Origin: Ch67 sp041395845
GTDB lineage: Bacteria; Pseudomonadota; Gammaproteobacteria; Pseudomonadales; Ketobacteraceae
Direction of reading: 5' to 3'
NCBI GenBank assembly: GCA_041395845.1
Contig: JAWKZS010000024.1
Span: 7,216-71,215 of the forward strand
DNA length: 64,000 bases
Shown here piece after piece: positions 52,329-62,435 of the stretch. Numbering within the stretch: the stretch's first letter is position 1; the number at the start of each line of letters is the position of its first letter. Both the position numbers and the translations under genes were made by a program. The notes under the pieces are model-generated. The model worked only from the letters and a program-made list of their open reading frames with translations, searched no databases and was not told the DNA's origin.

Positions 52329-52390
52329 AAAATTCCCCCGCCTGTGATAGGGTTTGCCCCCATTGATCCCCGGTACAAGGCAGACCCTTC

Positions 52391-53323
52391 ATGAGCGGAA
52401 ACGTCCTTCGCATCGCCACCCGGCAAAGCCCCCTGGCCCTCTGGCAGGCTGAATTCGTCAAAGACCGCCTGCAGCACTTCCATCCCGGCCTGCAGGTGGA
52501 GCTGGTCACCATGAAAACCCGCGGCGATGTCATCCTCGACACCCCGCTGGCCAAGGTGGGCGGCAAGGGCCTGTTCGTCAAGGAACTCGAAGTCGCCATG
52601 CTCGAACACCGGGCTGACATTGCCGTGCATTCCATGAAGGACGTGCCGGTGGAATTCCCCGAGGGGCTCGGTCTGGCGGTGATCTGCGAGCGGGAAGATC
52701 CCCGCGATGCCTTCGTCTCCAATCATTTCAACAGCATCGATGAGCTGCCCCAGGGTGCCCGGGTCGGTACCTGCAGCCTGCGCCGCCAGAGTCAGATCCG
52801 CGAACGCCGCCCCGATCTGCAGATTTTCGATCTGCGCGGCAACGTCAATTCCCGCCTGCAAAAGCTCGATGACGGCCAGTTCGACGCCATCATCCTGGCC
52901 TGTGCCGGCCTCAAGCGGCTGGGCTTCGACAGCCGTATCCGCAGCGCCATGGCGCCGGAACAGAGCCTGCCGGCAGTGGGGCAGGGCGCCGTGGGCATTG
53001 AATGCCGGCTCGACGATGCGGCCACCCTGGCCCTGCTTGAGCCCCTGCGTCACGCCGACACCACCACCCGGGTACTGGCGGAGCGGGGCATGAACAACCG
53101 GCTGGAAGGTGGCTGTCAGGTGCCCATCGCCGGTTATGCCGAACTCGACGGTGACCAGCTCTGGCTGCGCGGCCTGGTGGGCGAGCCCGACGGTTCCCGC
53201 CTGGTGCGGGCCGACATCCGCGGCCATCGCGATCAGGCCGAAGCGCTGGGTCGCCAGCTGGCCGAACAGCTGCTGGCGGACGGCGCCGGCGACATTCTCA
53301 AGCGTCTCTATCACCGGGCCTGA
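52391..53323 (+). CDS. hemC: Hydroxymethylbilane synthase (porphobilinogen deaminase)
   Basis: A 310-residue enzyme that polymerises four porphobilinogens. Marks: RIATRQSPLALWQAEFVKD, KDVPVEFPEGL, RRQSQIRERRPDL and the dipyrromethane-cofactor Cys242 in LEGGCQVPIAG. Located 62 bp after algR and 3 bp before hemD, the standard order in this group. Confidence 0.96.
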   Translation: MSGNVLRIATRQSPLALWQAEFVKDRLQHFHPGLQVELVTMKTRGDVILDTPLAKVGGKGLFVKELEVAMLEHRADIAVHSMKDVPVEFPEGLGLAVICEREDPRDAFVSNHFNSIDELPQGARVGTCSLRRQSQIRERRPDLQIFDLRGNVNSRLQKLDDGQFDAIILACAGLKRLGFDSRIRSAMAPEQSLPAVGQGAVGIECRLDDAATLALLEPLRHADTTTRVLAERGMNNRLEGGCQVPIAGYAELDGDQLWLRGLVGEPDGSRLVRADIRGHRDQAEALGRQLAEQLLADGAGDILKRLYHRA

Positions 53324-53326
53324 GCC

Positions 53327-54085
53327 ATGACATCCCTGCAGGGGCGTACCGTGGTGGTCACCCGCCCGGCGGATCAGGCGGCCGATCTGATCGCCACGCT
53401 GCAACAGGCGGGGGCACAGCCGCTGTCGCTACCCACCCTGTCGATCGAGCCCCGTGTGCTGGATCAGGCCGATCGCCAGAAAATCCTCGATCTGGACCAG
53501 TACCGTGCCGTGATCTGCGTGTCGGTGAATGCCGCCCGGCTGGGGCTGGATGCGCTGGCGGATTACTGGCCCCAGTGGCCGCTGCACCAGCTCTGGTATG
53601 CGGTGGGGCCCGCCACCGGCGCCGCCATGCAGGACTGGGGCGTGCGGGTCACGGTGGGCCAGCAGGGCGCGACCAGCGAAACCCTGCTTGACGATCCCCA
53701 GCTGAAAATGGTGGCCGGCGAGCGGATTCTGATCCTGCGCGGTGAAGGCGGCCGGGAAACCCTGGCAGACACCCTGCGGGAACGGGGCGCCCGGGTGGAC
53801 TATCTGGAACTCTATCGCCGGGTCCAGCCCAGCGTTGATCCCGCGCCCCTGTTTGCTGCGCTGGATCAAACCCCGCTCCCCATTCTGACGGTGACAAGCG
53901 GGGACGGTTTGCGTAACCTCATGGCAGTTGCCGATAAAAGGTTGAATCGATTGCAGCAGTGTCCGTTGATCGTGATCAGCGGCCGGCTGGGGGAATTTGC
54001 CCGTCAGCAGGGATTTGCGACGGTCTGGCAGGCCGCCAGTCCGGCCACCGCTGACATCATGGCCACACTCAACAATAACGCTTAA
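53327..54085 (+). CDS. hemD: Uroporphyrinogen-III synthase
   Basis: A 252-residue protein with the fast-evolving but recognisable HemD pattern: VVTRPADQAADLIATLQQAGAQ, then AVGPATGAAMQDWGV, GERILILRGEGGRETLADTLRERGARVDYLELYRR and LTVTSGDGLRNL. It closes the linear tetrapyrrole into uroporphyrinogen III. It follows hemC by three bases and precedes hemX. Confidence 0.93.
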   Translation: MTSLQGRTVVVTRPADQAADLIATLQQAGAQPLSLPTLSIEPRVLDQADRQKILDLDQYRAVICVSVNAARLGLDALADYWPQWPLHQLWYAVGPATGAAMQDWGVRVTVGQQGATSETLLDDPQLKMVAGERILILRGEGGRETLADTLRERGARVDYLELYRRVQPSVDPAPLFAALDQTPLPILTVTSGDGLRNLMAVADKRLNRLQQCPLIVISGRLGEFARQQGFATVWQAASPATADIMATLNNNA

Positions 54086-54104
54086 AAGCCTGACAGGTTG
54101 GCGA

Positions 54105-55277
54105 ATGACAGACGAACAAGTAAAACCACTGCCCGCGCCGGCACCCGCCGCCTCGCCCGCGACACCCGCCAAGAAAGCCCATCGCATGAGTACCAGCGCA
54201 CGCCTGCTGCTGGCCATTGCACTGCTGATCGCCATTGCCGGCGCCGCCGGGGCGGGCTTTCTGCTGTACTGGAGCGAACTGAAACGGGTCGAAAGCCTGC
54301 AGGAAATCACCCTGCTCAAGAGCAGTATCAATGATCAGGCGGCGCAGATCACCCAGCTGCGCAACGAGCAGCAGCAAACCTCGTCCTACGTGCAGCAGGA
54401 TCGCAGCGCCCTGCAGAAAGCCAGCGTATCCCGCGAAGAACTCAACACCCGCATGGCCGCGCTGGAAAAGCAGATCGCCATCGTCACCGGTTCCCACCGC
54501 ATCGACTGGATGCTGAAAGAAATCGAACACTTCATCATGCTGGCGGAGCGGCGCGTGTCGCTGCTCGGCGATGCGAAAGGTGCACTGGCACTGCTGCAGG
54601 AAGCCGACAACATCGCCCGCGACCTGAACGAACCGGCGGCCCGCAGCCTGCGCGATGCCCTGACCAAGGACATGCATGCGCTGCAGATCGCCTCGGAAGC
54701 CAGTCTGGATATCGATGGTATTTTTCTGCGCATTTCCAATCTGGTACAGCGGGTACCCAAACTGAATATTCCCCGTTATGAACTCTACCAGACACCACCG
54801 GGCGCCGAAGCCGGCGTGGCAGCCTCCAGTGAAGGCATCGAACTGTTCTTCGACCGGTTCGTGAATTTTCTGACCTCGCTGGTACGTTACCAGAAACATG
54901 ACAAGCAGAAACCGGTGCTGCTCACCGCCGAGCGCGATTACATGGCACAGGGTATCGTGCTGCTGCTGGAGCAAGGCCAGCTGGCGCTGCTGCGGGGCGA
55001 CACCAATGCCTACCGCCTCAGCCTGAGCGAAGCGCGCAATCGCATCGATTCCTTCCTGCTGGTGCAGCAGGACGAAGCCAAACTGTTCATCACTGAACTC
55101 GACGCGCTGGCCGCCATCAAGCTGCGTCCGCCCATGCCCACGGTGGATGGCTCGGTGCGTGCCGTGCAGGTATTCCGCGAATTCTGGAGCAAGGAAAAAC
55201 CCGCCCGTGAACAGGCCCTGCTGAAACTCGAATTGCAGCAGGCCGCCGATAAAGCCAAAGCGGGGGCGCAGCAGTGA
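54105..55277 (+). CDS. hemX: HemX, uroporphyrinogen-III C-methyltransferase-like membrane protein
   Basis: A 390-residue protein with a proline/alanine-rich cytoplasmic tail (about 1-28), one membrane helix (about 32-55, LLLAIALLIAIAGAAGAGFLLYW) and a long periplasmic coiled coil plus helical domain (DUF513). Annotated in databases as a methyltransferase but it has no methyltransferase motifs; the function in heme synthesis is unknown. Start at 54105, just after the hemD stop, instead of an in-frame codon at 53997 inside hemD. Overlaps hemY by GTGA. Confidence 0.9.
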   Translation: MTDEQVKPLPAPAPAASPATPAKKAHRMSTSARLLLAIALLIAIAGAAGAGFLLYWSELKRVESLQEITLLKSSINDQAAQITQLRNEQQQTSSYVQQDRSALQKASVSREELNTRMAALEKQIAIVTGSHRIDWMLKEIEHFIMLAERRVSLLGDAKGALALLQEADNIARDLNEPAARSLRDALTKDMHALQIASEASLDIDGIFLRISNLVQRVPKLNIPRYELYQTPPGAEAGVAASSEGIELFFDRFVNFLTSLVRYQKHDKQKPVLLTAERDYMAQGIVLLLEQGQLALLRGDTNAYRLSLSEARNRIDSFLLVQQDEAKLFITELDALAAIKLRPPMPTVDGSVRAVQVFREFWSKEKPAREQALLKLELQQAADKAKAGAQQ

Positions 55278-56509
55278 TCCGACTGATTCGCCTGTTCGCG
55301 CTCAAACCCTCGACCGTCATGTTCCTGGTGATGGGCAGTCTGGTCGGCGCCCTGTTCTTCAAGGCCGTCGCCCGCGATCCGGGTTATGTGCTGCTGGCCC
55401 ACGGTCGCCACACCATCGAAACCAGCCTGCTGGTGGGGCTGCTGGCCATGGTGCTGTTTTTTCTGTTTCTGTACTGGTTGTGGCGGTTTCTGCGCTGGGC
55501 ACTCGATCCCCTGCGCGGTCAGCGCAAAGCCAACAGCCGCACCATTCGCGGCCTGATCGCCTTTGCCGAAGGCGACTGGCACAACGCCGAAAAACTCATG
55601 GCCAAAGGCGCCGCCGGCAACGACATCGCCCTGATCAATTATCTGACCGCCGCCCAGGCCGCCCACGAACAGGGTGAAGAAGATCGCCGCGACGATTACC
55701 TGCGCCTGGCCCACCAGACCGCCAAAGGCATCGACATCGCCGTGGGCCTCACCAAGGCGCGGCTGCAATTCCAGAGCGAACAGTGGGAAGAATGTCTCGC
55801 CACCCTGATGGTGCTGAAGAAAAACGCCAAGACACCCAGCTATCCCTACGTCATCAAAATGCTGTCGCAGGTGTATGTGCAGGTGCAGGATTGGGACAGC
55901 CTGCTGGAACTGCTGCCGGAACTGAAAAAACGCAAAGTCGTCAGCGCCGACGAACTGCACGATCTGGAACGCCGCAGTTACGAAGGCAAACTGAAACAGG
56001 CCCAGCGCGGCAGCGGTGAAGACCGCCTGCGCAACCTGCAACAGGTCTGGCAGAAAACTCCGCGTAAACTGCATCACGAACTGGCGCTGATCCAGGCCTA
56101 TTCCGAGGCGCTGATCAACCTGAACGCCGGGGAAGAAGCCGAAAAAATCCTCACCGATGCCCTGCGCAAAAACTGGGACGACAACCTGGCCCGCTTGTAC
56201 GGCATCGTCAAGGGCGCCGATGTTGCCAAGCAATTGCTGTGGGCCGAAAACTGGCTGAAAGAACGCCCCAACAACGCCATGCTGCTGCTGACCCTGGGCC
56301 GCCTCAGCCTGCAACTACAGCAGTGGGAACAGGCACGCAGTTATTTCGAAGCCAGCATTCGTTCCCGCCGCAGCGCCGAAGCCCACGGCGAACTCGGCCG
56401 CCTGCTCAGCCACCTGGGCGAGCACGAAGCCAGCAACGAAAACTTCCAGGCCGGGCTGGCGCTGATCAGCCAGCGGTTGCCGGATTTGCCGATGCCGGCG
56501 CACGCGTAA
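55274..56509 (+). CDS. hemY: HemY, TPR-containing heme-biosynthesis-associated protein
   Basis: A 411-residue inner-membrane protein with two N-terminal helices (about 15-35 and 50-75) and a C-terminal TPR domain (about 95-400, with several AxxHxQGEE... and LYGIVKGAD units). In gammaproteobacteria HemY is a scaffold and not the protoporphyrinogen oxidase of the same name from Gram-positives. GTG start overlapping the hemX stop. A strong terminator follows the gene. Confidence 0.9.
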   Translation: MIRLIRLFALKPSTVMFLVMGSLVGALFFKAVARDPGYVLLAHGRHTIETSLLVGLLAMVLFFLFLYWLWRFLRWALDPLRGQRKANSRTIRGLIAFAEGDWHNAEKLMAKGAAGNDIALINYLTAAQAAHEQGEEDRRDDYLRLAHQTAKGIDIAVGLTKARLQFQSEQWEECLATLMVLKKNAKTPSYPYVIKMLSQVYVQVQDWDSLLELLPELKKRKVVSADELHDLERRSYEGKLKQAQRGSGEDRLRNLQQVWQKTPRKLHHELALIQAYSEALINLNAGEEAEKILTDALRKNWDDNLARLYGIVKGADVAKQLLWAENWLKERPNNAMLLLTLGRLSLQLQQWEQARSYFEASIRSRRSAEAHGELGRLLSHLGEHEASNENFQAGLALISQRLPDLPMPAHA

Positions 56510-56536
56510 CGCGGCGTTGTTATTGGTGCCCGGATC

Positions 56537-56563
56537 AAAAAAGCCCGCATTTGCGGGCTTTTT
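56537..56563. terminator. Bidirectional terminator, hemY / lipoprotein gene
   Basis: A6-GCCCGCA-TT-TGCGGGC-T5: a 7-bp GC stem flanked by A and T runs, so it works for hemY (+) and for the convergent large lipoprotein gene (-), which ends 12 bp away. Confidence 0.9.
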
Positions 56564-56575
56564 GCGTTAATACCA

Positions 56576-59170
56576 TCACCGGCTTTCCAGGTCTTCGCGC
56601 ACACAGGTCTTGAGTGCGCTGCAGGCTTGGTCGAATGGCAACGAGAGTAAATAGTCGTTGATGCTGGAGCCTGGCGGGACGAGGCTGCAGTTGAGATAGA
56701 TTTGTTCATCGGGAGCAAGTGCTCCAGACAGACTGCGTGAAACTCCTAACGTGAATCCTGGCCCAAGCGAATAGCCTGGCCATCTAGACGATGTCATCAA
56801 GTATTCATATCTTGTGATGTTTCCGGAAGCAACGGCTGAATGGATCAGGCCTGGAATGGGCGCTGCGAATTGTGTGACAGACGTATTGTCTGTCTGATCC
56901 AGAATCGGACCGTCAGGCCGACGTTCGAAGCTGGAATATGTTCCATTTAAGTATCCGACAAGAATTGGCAATGCTCTGTATGTAGAATGCCTGCGGAGTT
57001 CTGTCTCGGATGCGATCCAAGAGCCATCGCCGTATCCATCGTTGGAGGACCAGACGCTTTGATCGCTCATTTTGACAAGTGTTGATGCATTGAAATTCGA
57101 TGTTTCGCTCGTGGTGGTTTCTGCGTAGTCACGCGTCATCGTAATACAGCCTACCAAAGCCACTTCCGCCTTCTGTATTTCTACCTCACCAACCGCAAAC
57201 TTCCGTAACGTATTTACAAACTCTTTCCGTTCCTCCGGTGTCAATTCGTCGGCGAATGCATTTTCAGCTGCGAGCAGTGGCCCGGCCAGTTCAGGCAGGT
57301 ATACGAATGCCACGGTGGCATCTCGGGCTGCGGTTGGCGTGAAATGGCCAGTCGCTGTCGGTGGATCGCTGTTTTCAACCGGCTCGAGCACAAAGTCACT
57401 CTCGGCAGTCAGTTCATGCCATTGAGCATGGTCCGGCAGAATGCCGATAAGCGTGCCGGTGTTTTCAACCGGTTGCGCAGTAAACGTGTAGGTATCGGCT
57501 TCCTGCTTTTTATCCAGTTCGTAGTGTGGCGTGTTCAGGAGTATAAAACTGTCAGGGCTCAGCGGAATGTCTGCAATGTTACCACTCAGAGCACGGCCAA
57601 TGGTTACGTCTGCCATCATCTTTTCCCACCAGCCAAGTTCTTGGTACGCGTTGTGTGTTTTTATGTTGTAAGCGACGTTGGATTGCAGGCTGGGTTGGTA
57701 GCGCAGCGCCATATAACGCATCTCATGGGGTGTAATGTTGTCGAAGTGCTGACTCAATACGTCATAGTGCGGTCTCTCGCGTGTCGCACCTTCGGCAATA
57801 AATCGACTGTTGATTCCGGTGGTAATGCCAAGCCGGTTGAACGAGGTGAGATTAACCCGCACGCCGAAAAGCAAATCGAAATGAAATTCGTATTCGGTTT
57901 CGGTGCTGGCCTTGGCGAACAGATGGCTGGTATTGAATTCCGGACTGAATCTTGATGTGTCCGGCGTTGTCCGTTCAAAATTATAAGGTATGCCAATTAG
58001 AGGTTCTGATTCGAATGCAATGATTTCATCGAAGGTATAGGACATGATGTCGTTGGTAACGATATCTACGTTTTCGCCCTTTGATGCACCCACGCTGTAA
58101 CTCAGTGCTGGTGTCAAAGAATAGTTGACCGTCAGCTCGTTGACGCCCAGTAGATTTGCCAGCCTTCGTCCCAGAGGGTGCCCAATCGGCACCTTGATTT
58201 TGATCGAACGTTGAATCGCTTTGCCTTCCCTGATTGTCTTGGAGGCAGTATCGAGTAACGGTAGGTCGTACCCGATATTTCCAAACAGGCGTGTCGTAAC
58301 CGATCCTGTGGAGCGAATCGAACCACCGTCAAGAATGGCATCTTCTTCATCGCTAATAGGGGGCAAATCGATGTAACCATAGTTTGTCTTTATTTCGACA
58401 TTGATATCGCAGCCTATTTCGATGCCACCTCTTATGTGCACCAGTGGGTTGTCGATGGGGCTGACCAGCTCAATGCGCGGGTTTTCCAGATTTTCATCCA
58501 TGCATGAAATGGGGGTATCGGTTTTTTCTGAAAATTGAACATAGGGAATATCGGTTGGATCTATCCCGGAGAGCGCGTCTTTCAGGCGCCAGCCTGCGCT
58601 GCTATCGTTGCTTGCTGCGGACATATTGATATCGCCGCTGGCGATGATTTCGCGAAAATCTGCTGGCCTTCCCCTGATTTGATATGGTTGACCGTAGGCT
58701 GACGCGCCTGTAGTGGCGCTGATTGACATTGTCGGTGCAGACAGCACTTCTTCCACGTAAATGATATGTGCATCGCTCAGCGCATCCACGATCAGGTAGT
58801 CGCCGGCTTCCGGTACTTCTGTCCCTGTGATCGTAAACGTGATGATCCCCGTGTCTGCATCATATACAGGATCGCTAAGCTGGGTGTCGGCGACGAAGAT
58901 ATCGTTGTCTTCTTTGAATGTTACCGCTTCCCATGCCATCTTCAGACTGATCGGTTTTGTTTCTACAGAGCGATTGCCTTCCATGTCGACGGCGATGACG
59001 TTGATATAGACCTGCTCTCTTGGTTGCATTCCCGAAATGAGCGTTTCACTCTGGCCTTGTAGCGAAGCGTGCAATGTGTCGGGCGAGGGAAAGAAATCCG
59101 CTTCCGATGATATGTGAATTTCGTAGGTGATCTGACTTTCAGGCGTGGTGTTGTCAGTGGCGCTGGTCCA
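56576..59170 (-). pseudogene. C-terminal part of a large lipoprotein, cut off by an in-frame stop
   Basis: This part is in the same frame as 59171-59608 and continues it after a single TAA. Right after the stop it reads WTSATDNTTPESQITYEIHISS, the natural second half of a fibronectin III-like strand whose first half (DIFL) ends the upstream part. The rest (about 860 residues) holds another FN3-like stretch, beta-rich segments and late Cys residues (DQACSALKTCVRE). Reading without the stop would give 1010 residues. Codon use is less GC-rich than neighbouring genes. No family beyond beta-sandwich domains recognised. If the upstream part is translated alone, this part has no clear start. Confidence 0.6.
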
Positions 59171-59608
59171 TTACAGAAAAATATCGGTGGGTGTCGTCGA
59201 TTGGGCAAGGCTGATGGCTACCGGTGTCGGCCTTTCCGCCGACAGCGTCTGATTGGGTGCTACGATAATCTTGATAGTGGCGGGCACCGACGTTGAGTTA
59301 CCGCTGGTCGCCACAAATAACAACTCATCGTCACCGGTAAATCCAGCATAGGGTGTGTAAAGCAGTTGTGGCGCTGTACCGGTTACGGTGCCATGCCGGG
59401 GTGGCGTGTGAATCTGGTATTGCAGATTGCTGTTATCGGACGCTGTCGCAGACAGTGTGATATCAACCTGGCTTCCTTCGTACAAGCCAAGCAGCTGGTC
59501 GTTGGCGGTGATCGTGATTTTACCTGGCTTGCATCCCGCGATTGCCAACAACATGAAGATACATGCCAGCCACTTCGTAATATGGCTGTAGTGGATTCCT
59601 TGCCGCAT
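59171..59608 (-). CDS. N-terminal part of the large lipoprotein
   Basis: A 145-residue open frame with a lipoprotein signal: KWLACIFMLLAIAGCKPG, lipobox LAIAGC with Cys at about residue 26. It carries one Ig/cadherin-like domain (LQYQIHTPPRHGTVTGTAPQ, YTPYAGFTGDDELLFVATSGN). AAGGAG stands 9 bases before the ATG. It ends in TAA in the middle of an FN3 domain, so a truncated lipoprotein is the likely product unless the stop is read through or is an error. It follows the GIN-domain gene by 6 bp. Confidence 0.65.
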   Translation of the reverse strand: MRQGIHYSHITKWLACIFMLLAIAGCKPGKITITANDQLLGLYEGSQVDITLSATASDNSNLQYQIHTPPRHGTVTGTAPQLLYTPYAGFTGDDELLFVATSGNSTSVPATIKIIVAPNQTLSAERPTPVAISLAQSTTPTDIFL

Positions 59609-59614
59609 TTATGG

Positions 59615-60391
59615 TTACTCCTTAAGAGTATCTTTAGCTGCTTTGATTAATGTTGGTTTAAGGCGTGGGTAATCGATTTTGGCGAAGAGTGCCGTGGCGT
59701 ATTCGCGGTGATAGAAGTTGGGTGCTATGACGTTGACACCCCTGGAAAGTTCTTTCATTCGATAGGGGCTTTGTTTTTCATCAAAAATGATGATGTTGCC
59801 GCCTTCTTCTGTAATCGCATTCAGATTGTCTGATTTTTTTAGTTCGGCAAAGGATTGTGCCTGTACTTCGATGACCGACTTCTTTGCTTCAAGCAGGGTC
59901 GCGGCGAGAACGCCTGAGTTGCGGACCAGTGCAGAAAAATGGTTGGCCTTTCCGCCCAGGGTAATAACGGCGTTGTCTACTTCTGCGGTGAATTCATTGG
60001 TGTTTTCGTTTATGCCGACCCGCAAATACCCGTAATTTTCTGCTCTAACGTAGGTGAGGTTTTTGCAGTAGGTATCAGCCGTTGGCCAGCGCGACGGAAT
60101 GGCTAGAGGCGGCAGGGTGATTATCAGGGTGTCGCCATGGCTGTTGACCCTGACATGTTGCAGCAGGTTGCTTTCAATCGAGAGTTGAATGGATTTGCAG
60201 TTGTGGTTGCGGTAGAGCTTGCTTATCGTCATATCGATCGGCCCTGACAGCACCAGGCGACTGAACGGCGGAACATCCCGCACGCGGCTAATAATGTCAC
60301 CATTGCCTGAAACGATTGCCTCGTCAGCGCAGGCGAGGGACGCGAGCGCCACCAGGATGAGGGGCCATATTCTGTGTTTGAGGGTTGACAT
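59615..60391 (-). CDS. GIN-domain (DUF2807) exported protein
   Basis: A 258-residue protein with a signal peptide (cut after LACA) and the head GIN pattern: GNGDIISRVRDVPPFSRLVLSGPIDMTISKL, then parallel-beta-like repeats (VDNAVITLGGKANHFSALVRNSGVLAATLLEAKKSVIEVQAQ). The family is exported and of unknown function, possibly a surface adhesin-like helix. I start at MSTLKHR (60391). First gene of a two-gene operon with the broken lipoprotein. Confidence 0.75.
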   Translation of the reverse strand: MSTLKHRIWPLILVALASLACADEAIVSGNGDIISRVRDVPPFSRLVLSGPIDMTISKLYRNHNCKSIQLSIESNLLQHVRVNSHGDTLIITLPPLAIPSRWPTADTYCKNLTYVRAENYGYLRVGINENTNEFTAEVDNAVITLGGKANHFSALVRNSGVLAATLLEAKKSVIEVQAQSFAELKKSDNLNAITEEGGNIIIFDEKQSPYRMKELSRGVNVIAPNFYHREYATALFAKIDYPRLKPTLIKAAKDTLKE

Positions 60392-60602
60392 GGATGATCT
60401 CTCGTTGAGCAACAAACCTTACAGATAGACAGGTTTGAAGAAAGAAAGACGGCTTTTATGCCGATGCCGTCCCGCTAATTCCCCCATCCCCAACAAGGTA
60501 ACCGCGGCAGGTCCGTGTCACTTGCCGCCATTGCACCACAGTACCAACCGCCGTAGGCTCAGGCGAAAAACAACAATAACGCCTACGGAAGAGGGCCTGA
60601 CC

Positions 60603-62390
60603 ATGGACTACACCCCCGTTCGTTCCCCCGCTGTCGGTCTGACCAGCCTGTGTCTGTCGCTGGTGCTGGCCGGTTGCTATAACCCCAACGGCACCTTGCC
60701 CGAGCCGCCCAAAGCCAGGGTCGCTGTCGATCATTCCACGGCAGATGTGGATGCGGTGGTAGAACAGCGGTTTCTGCAGCTGGCGTCGCCTGCGTCCACG
60801 TTCAACGGGCCGGTGCCGGCAGCCTGTGACCAGATCCAGTATTACCAGTTCCGCCTGCGCAGTGCGCCCGAGCCCGACGCGGTGCTGGTATTGATGCCGG
60901 GGGTGTATTCCGGCGCCAACGTGTTCAGCTACCTTGCCAAAGAGCTGATCTATGCGGCCCATACCCGCACTGGCGCCGCGCCGCTGAATCTCGAAGTGCT
61001 GGCGGTGGATCGGCGCGATAACTGTATCGAGGATCTGACCGGCCTTAACGCCGCCGAGCAGGCGCGAGATACCCAGGTGGCACTGGATTACTACTTCAAT
61101 GGTGTGCCGCTCGACGGCCAGCTGTTCGATGGTTTCAAGTCCAGCGATGACGTGCCCTATCTGAGTGAAATGGGGTTGGCGCAGGTGATGGAGGATGTGC
61201 ATGCCGTCCTCACCACGCATGTGCCGGACCCGCTCCAGCGCCAGCAGAAGGCGTTTATCGGCGGTCATTCCATGGGGGCCAGTCTGGCGTGGGTGTATGC
61301 GGGCTGGGATTTCGATGGCGATGAAACCACGCTGGCGGATGCCGGTTACCAGAATGTGGCCGGGGTGATCCGGCTCGACAGCCGCTACACGCCCGCCGAC
61401 AGTCAGGAAGCAGCGCCGCTGCCGGCAACGGAAAACGACGCGGTAATTGCCGACTATCTGGCGAAAGTCGAACGCCTGCGGGATGGCCGTGACGACCGGG
61501 TGGCTGCACTGCCGGGCCTCAGTGGCGAAACCATGTCGCTGCTGGAAATCCAGGCCATGGAAGCCCACTGGCATCCCGACGACGAAGCCTTGCTGCTGCG
61601 CAACCTGGAGCAGGGCGCCGATACCCGGCTGCTGCTGACCGCCGTGCACTCCCGCGATATTTTCACCGTGCTGCGGGGCACGCCCACCTTCAACGATTTC
61701 CGCTACACCAATCGCGCCGCGCTGGGAGTGATTCTGGATGACAACTTCATGCCGGTGCCGATCATCCAGGCGAGCATGGGGCATCTCAGTGCCGGGCCGG
61801 TAGTAAGCAAGCGGTTTCCGGCCGATGCGCTGAGCCTGGTGTCGGGTTTGCTGGGGGATTTCGCCCGCCTGCTGGGGGATGGCAAGAATCTGTTTATCGC
61901 CAGCGATGCAGGCCCGAATCTGCAGAGTCTGGGGCAGGGGCCGCTGTATGACTGGGCCGACTTCGATCAGGTGGGGGACGCCAGTGATCCAGATTACACC
62001 GGTGCCAACGGCAAAACCCTGCTGACTACCACCCGCAACGAAGTCAGCAATCTGCAGGATGTGGCGCGGGTGCTGTACGAAGGCGAGACCAATTTCACCG
62101 AATGGTACATGAGCCAGCGCCTGATGCTGGATCAGCAGTTCATTCGTGGCGGCAAGCGGGTACCGGGGCTGCCGTTCCTGCATGAGCAGGAAAGTTTCGC
62201 GCTGCCGCTGATCGAAATCGGCGCCGAACAATTCTCGGGGTATCCGACCTTTGCGACGCTGGGCGAAGCCGTGGTGGCCGAAGGTCACAACCATCTGGAC
62301 GTGTTGCTGCAGTCGGCGAACACGTCCGCCTATCGTCCCAATGATGTGATTCCGCCGCTGTTGCAGTTTGTCGAGGCGACAGTGCGTTGA
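60603..62390 (+). CDS. Lipoprotein alpha/beta hydrolase (esterase-like)
   Basis: A 595-residue protein starting with a lipoprotein signal (SLCLSLVLAGCYN, lipidated Cys at about 25). An alpha/beta hydrolase fold follows: VLVLMPGVYSGANVFSYLAKEL, nucleophile elbow FIGGHSMGASLAW with Ser223, and the probable catalytic His late in EGHNHLDVLLQ. The middle (about 260-480) is a lid-like insertion. Its size is well above common esterases. Predicted outer-membrane-anchored hydrolase of esters; the natural substrate is unknown. GAGGGCC precedes the ATG at 60603; sequence upstream to 60435 is not conserved-looking leader. Confidence 0.8.
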   Translation: MDYTPVRSPAVGLTSLCLSLVLAGCYNPNGTLPEPPKARVAVDHSTADVDAVVEQRFLQLASPASTFNGPVPAACDQIQYYQFRLRSAPEPDAVLVLMPGVYSGANVFSYLAKELIYAAHTRTGAAPLNLEVLAVDRRDNCIEDLTGLNAAEQARDTQVALDYYFNGVPLDGQLFDGFKSSDDVPYLSEMGLAQVMEDVHAVLTTHVPDPLQRQQKAFIGGHSMGASLAWVYAGWDFDGDETTLADAGYQNVAGVIRLDSRYTPADSQEAAPLPATENDAVIADYLAKVERLRDGRDDRVAALPGLSGETMSLLEIQAMEAHWHPDDEALLLRNLEQGADTRLLLTAVHSRDIFTVLRGTPTFNDFRYTNRAALGVILDDNFMPVPIIQASMGHLSAGPVVSKRFPADALSLVSGLLGDFARLLGDGKNLFIASDAGPNLQSLGQGPLYDWADFDQVGDASDPDYTGANGKTLLTTTRNEVSNLQDVARVLYEGETNFTEWYMSQRLMLDQQFIRGGKRVPGLPFLHEQESFALPLIEIGAEQFSGYPTFATLGEAVVAEGHNHLDVLLQSANTSAYRPNDVIPPLLQFVEATVR

Positions 62391-62393
62391 ACA

Positions 62394-62435
62394 CTGCAGG
62401 CCCTGCTGTCAGCGGATAAACAGCAGGGCCTGCAG
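62394..62435. repeat. 16-bp perfect inverted repeat between convergent genes
   Basis: CTGCAGGCCCTGCTGT and ACAGCAGGGCCTGCAG form a perfect 16-bp stem around a 10-base loop. The right arm lies inside the TetR gene's last codons and the left arm begins 4 bp after the hydrolase stop. There is no T tract, so it may block read-through from both sides or stabilise the 3' ends. Confidence 0.6.

Noticed and set aside
60456..62294. A 612-codon open frame on the minus strand
   Set aside because: It is antisense to the lipoprotein hydrolase, which has a lipobox and GHSMG motif.
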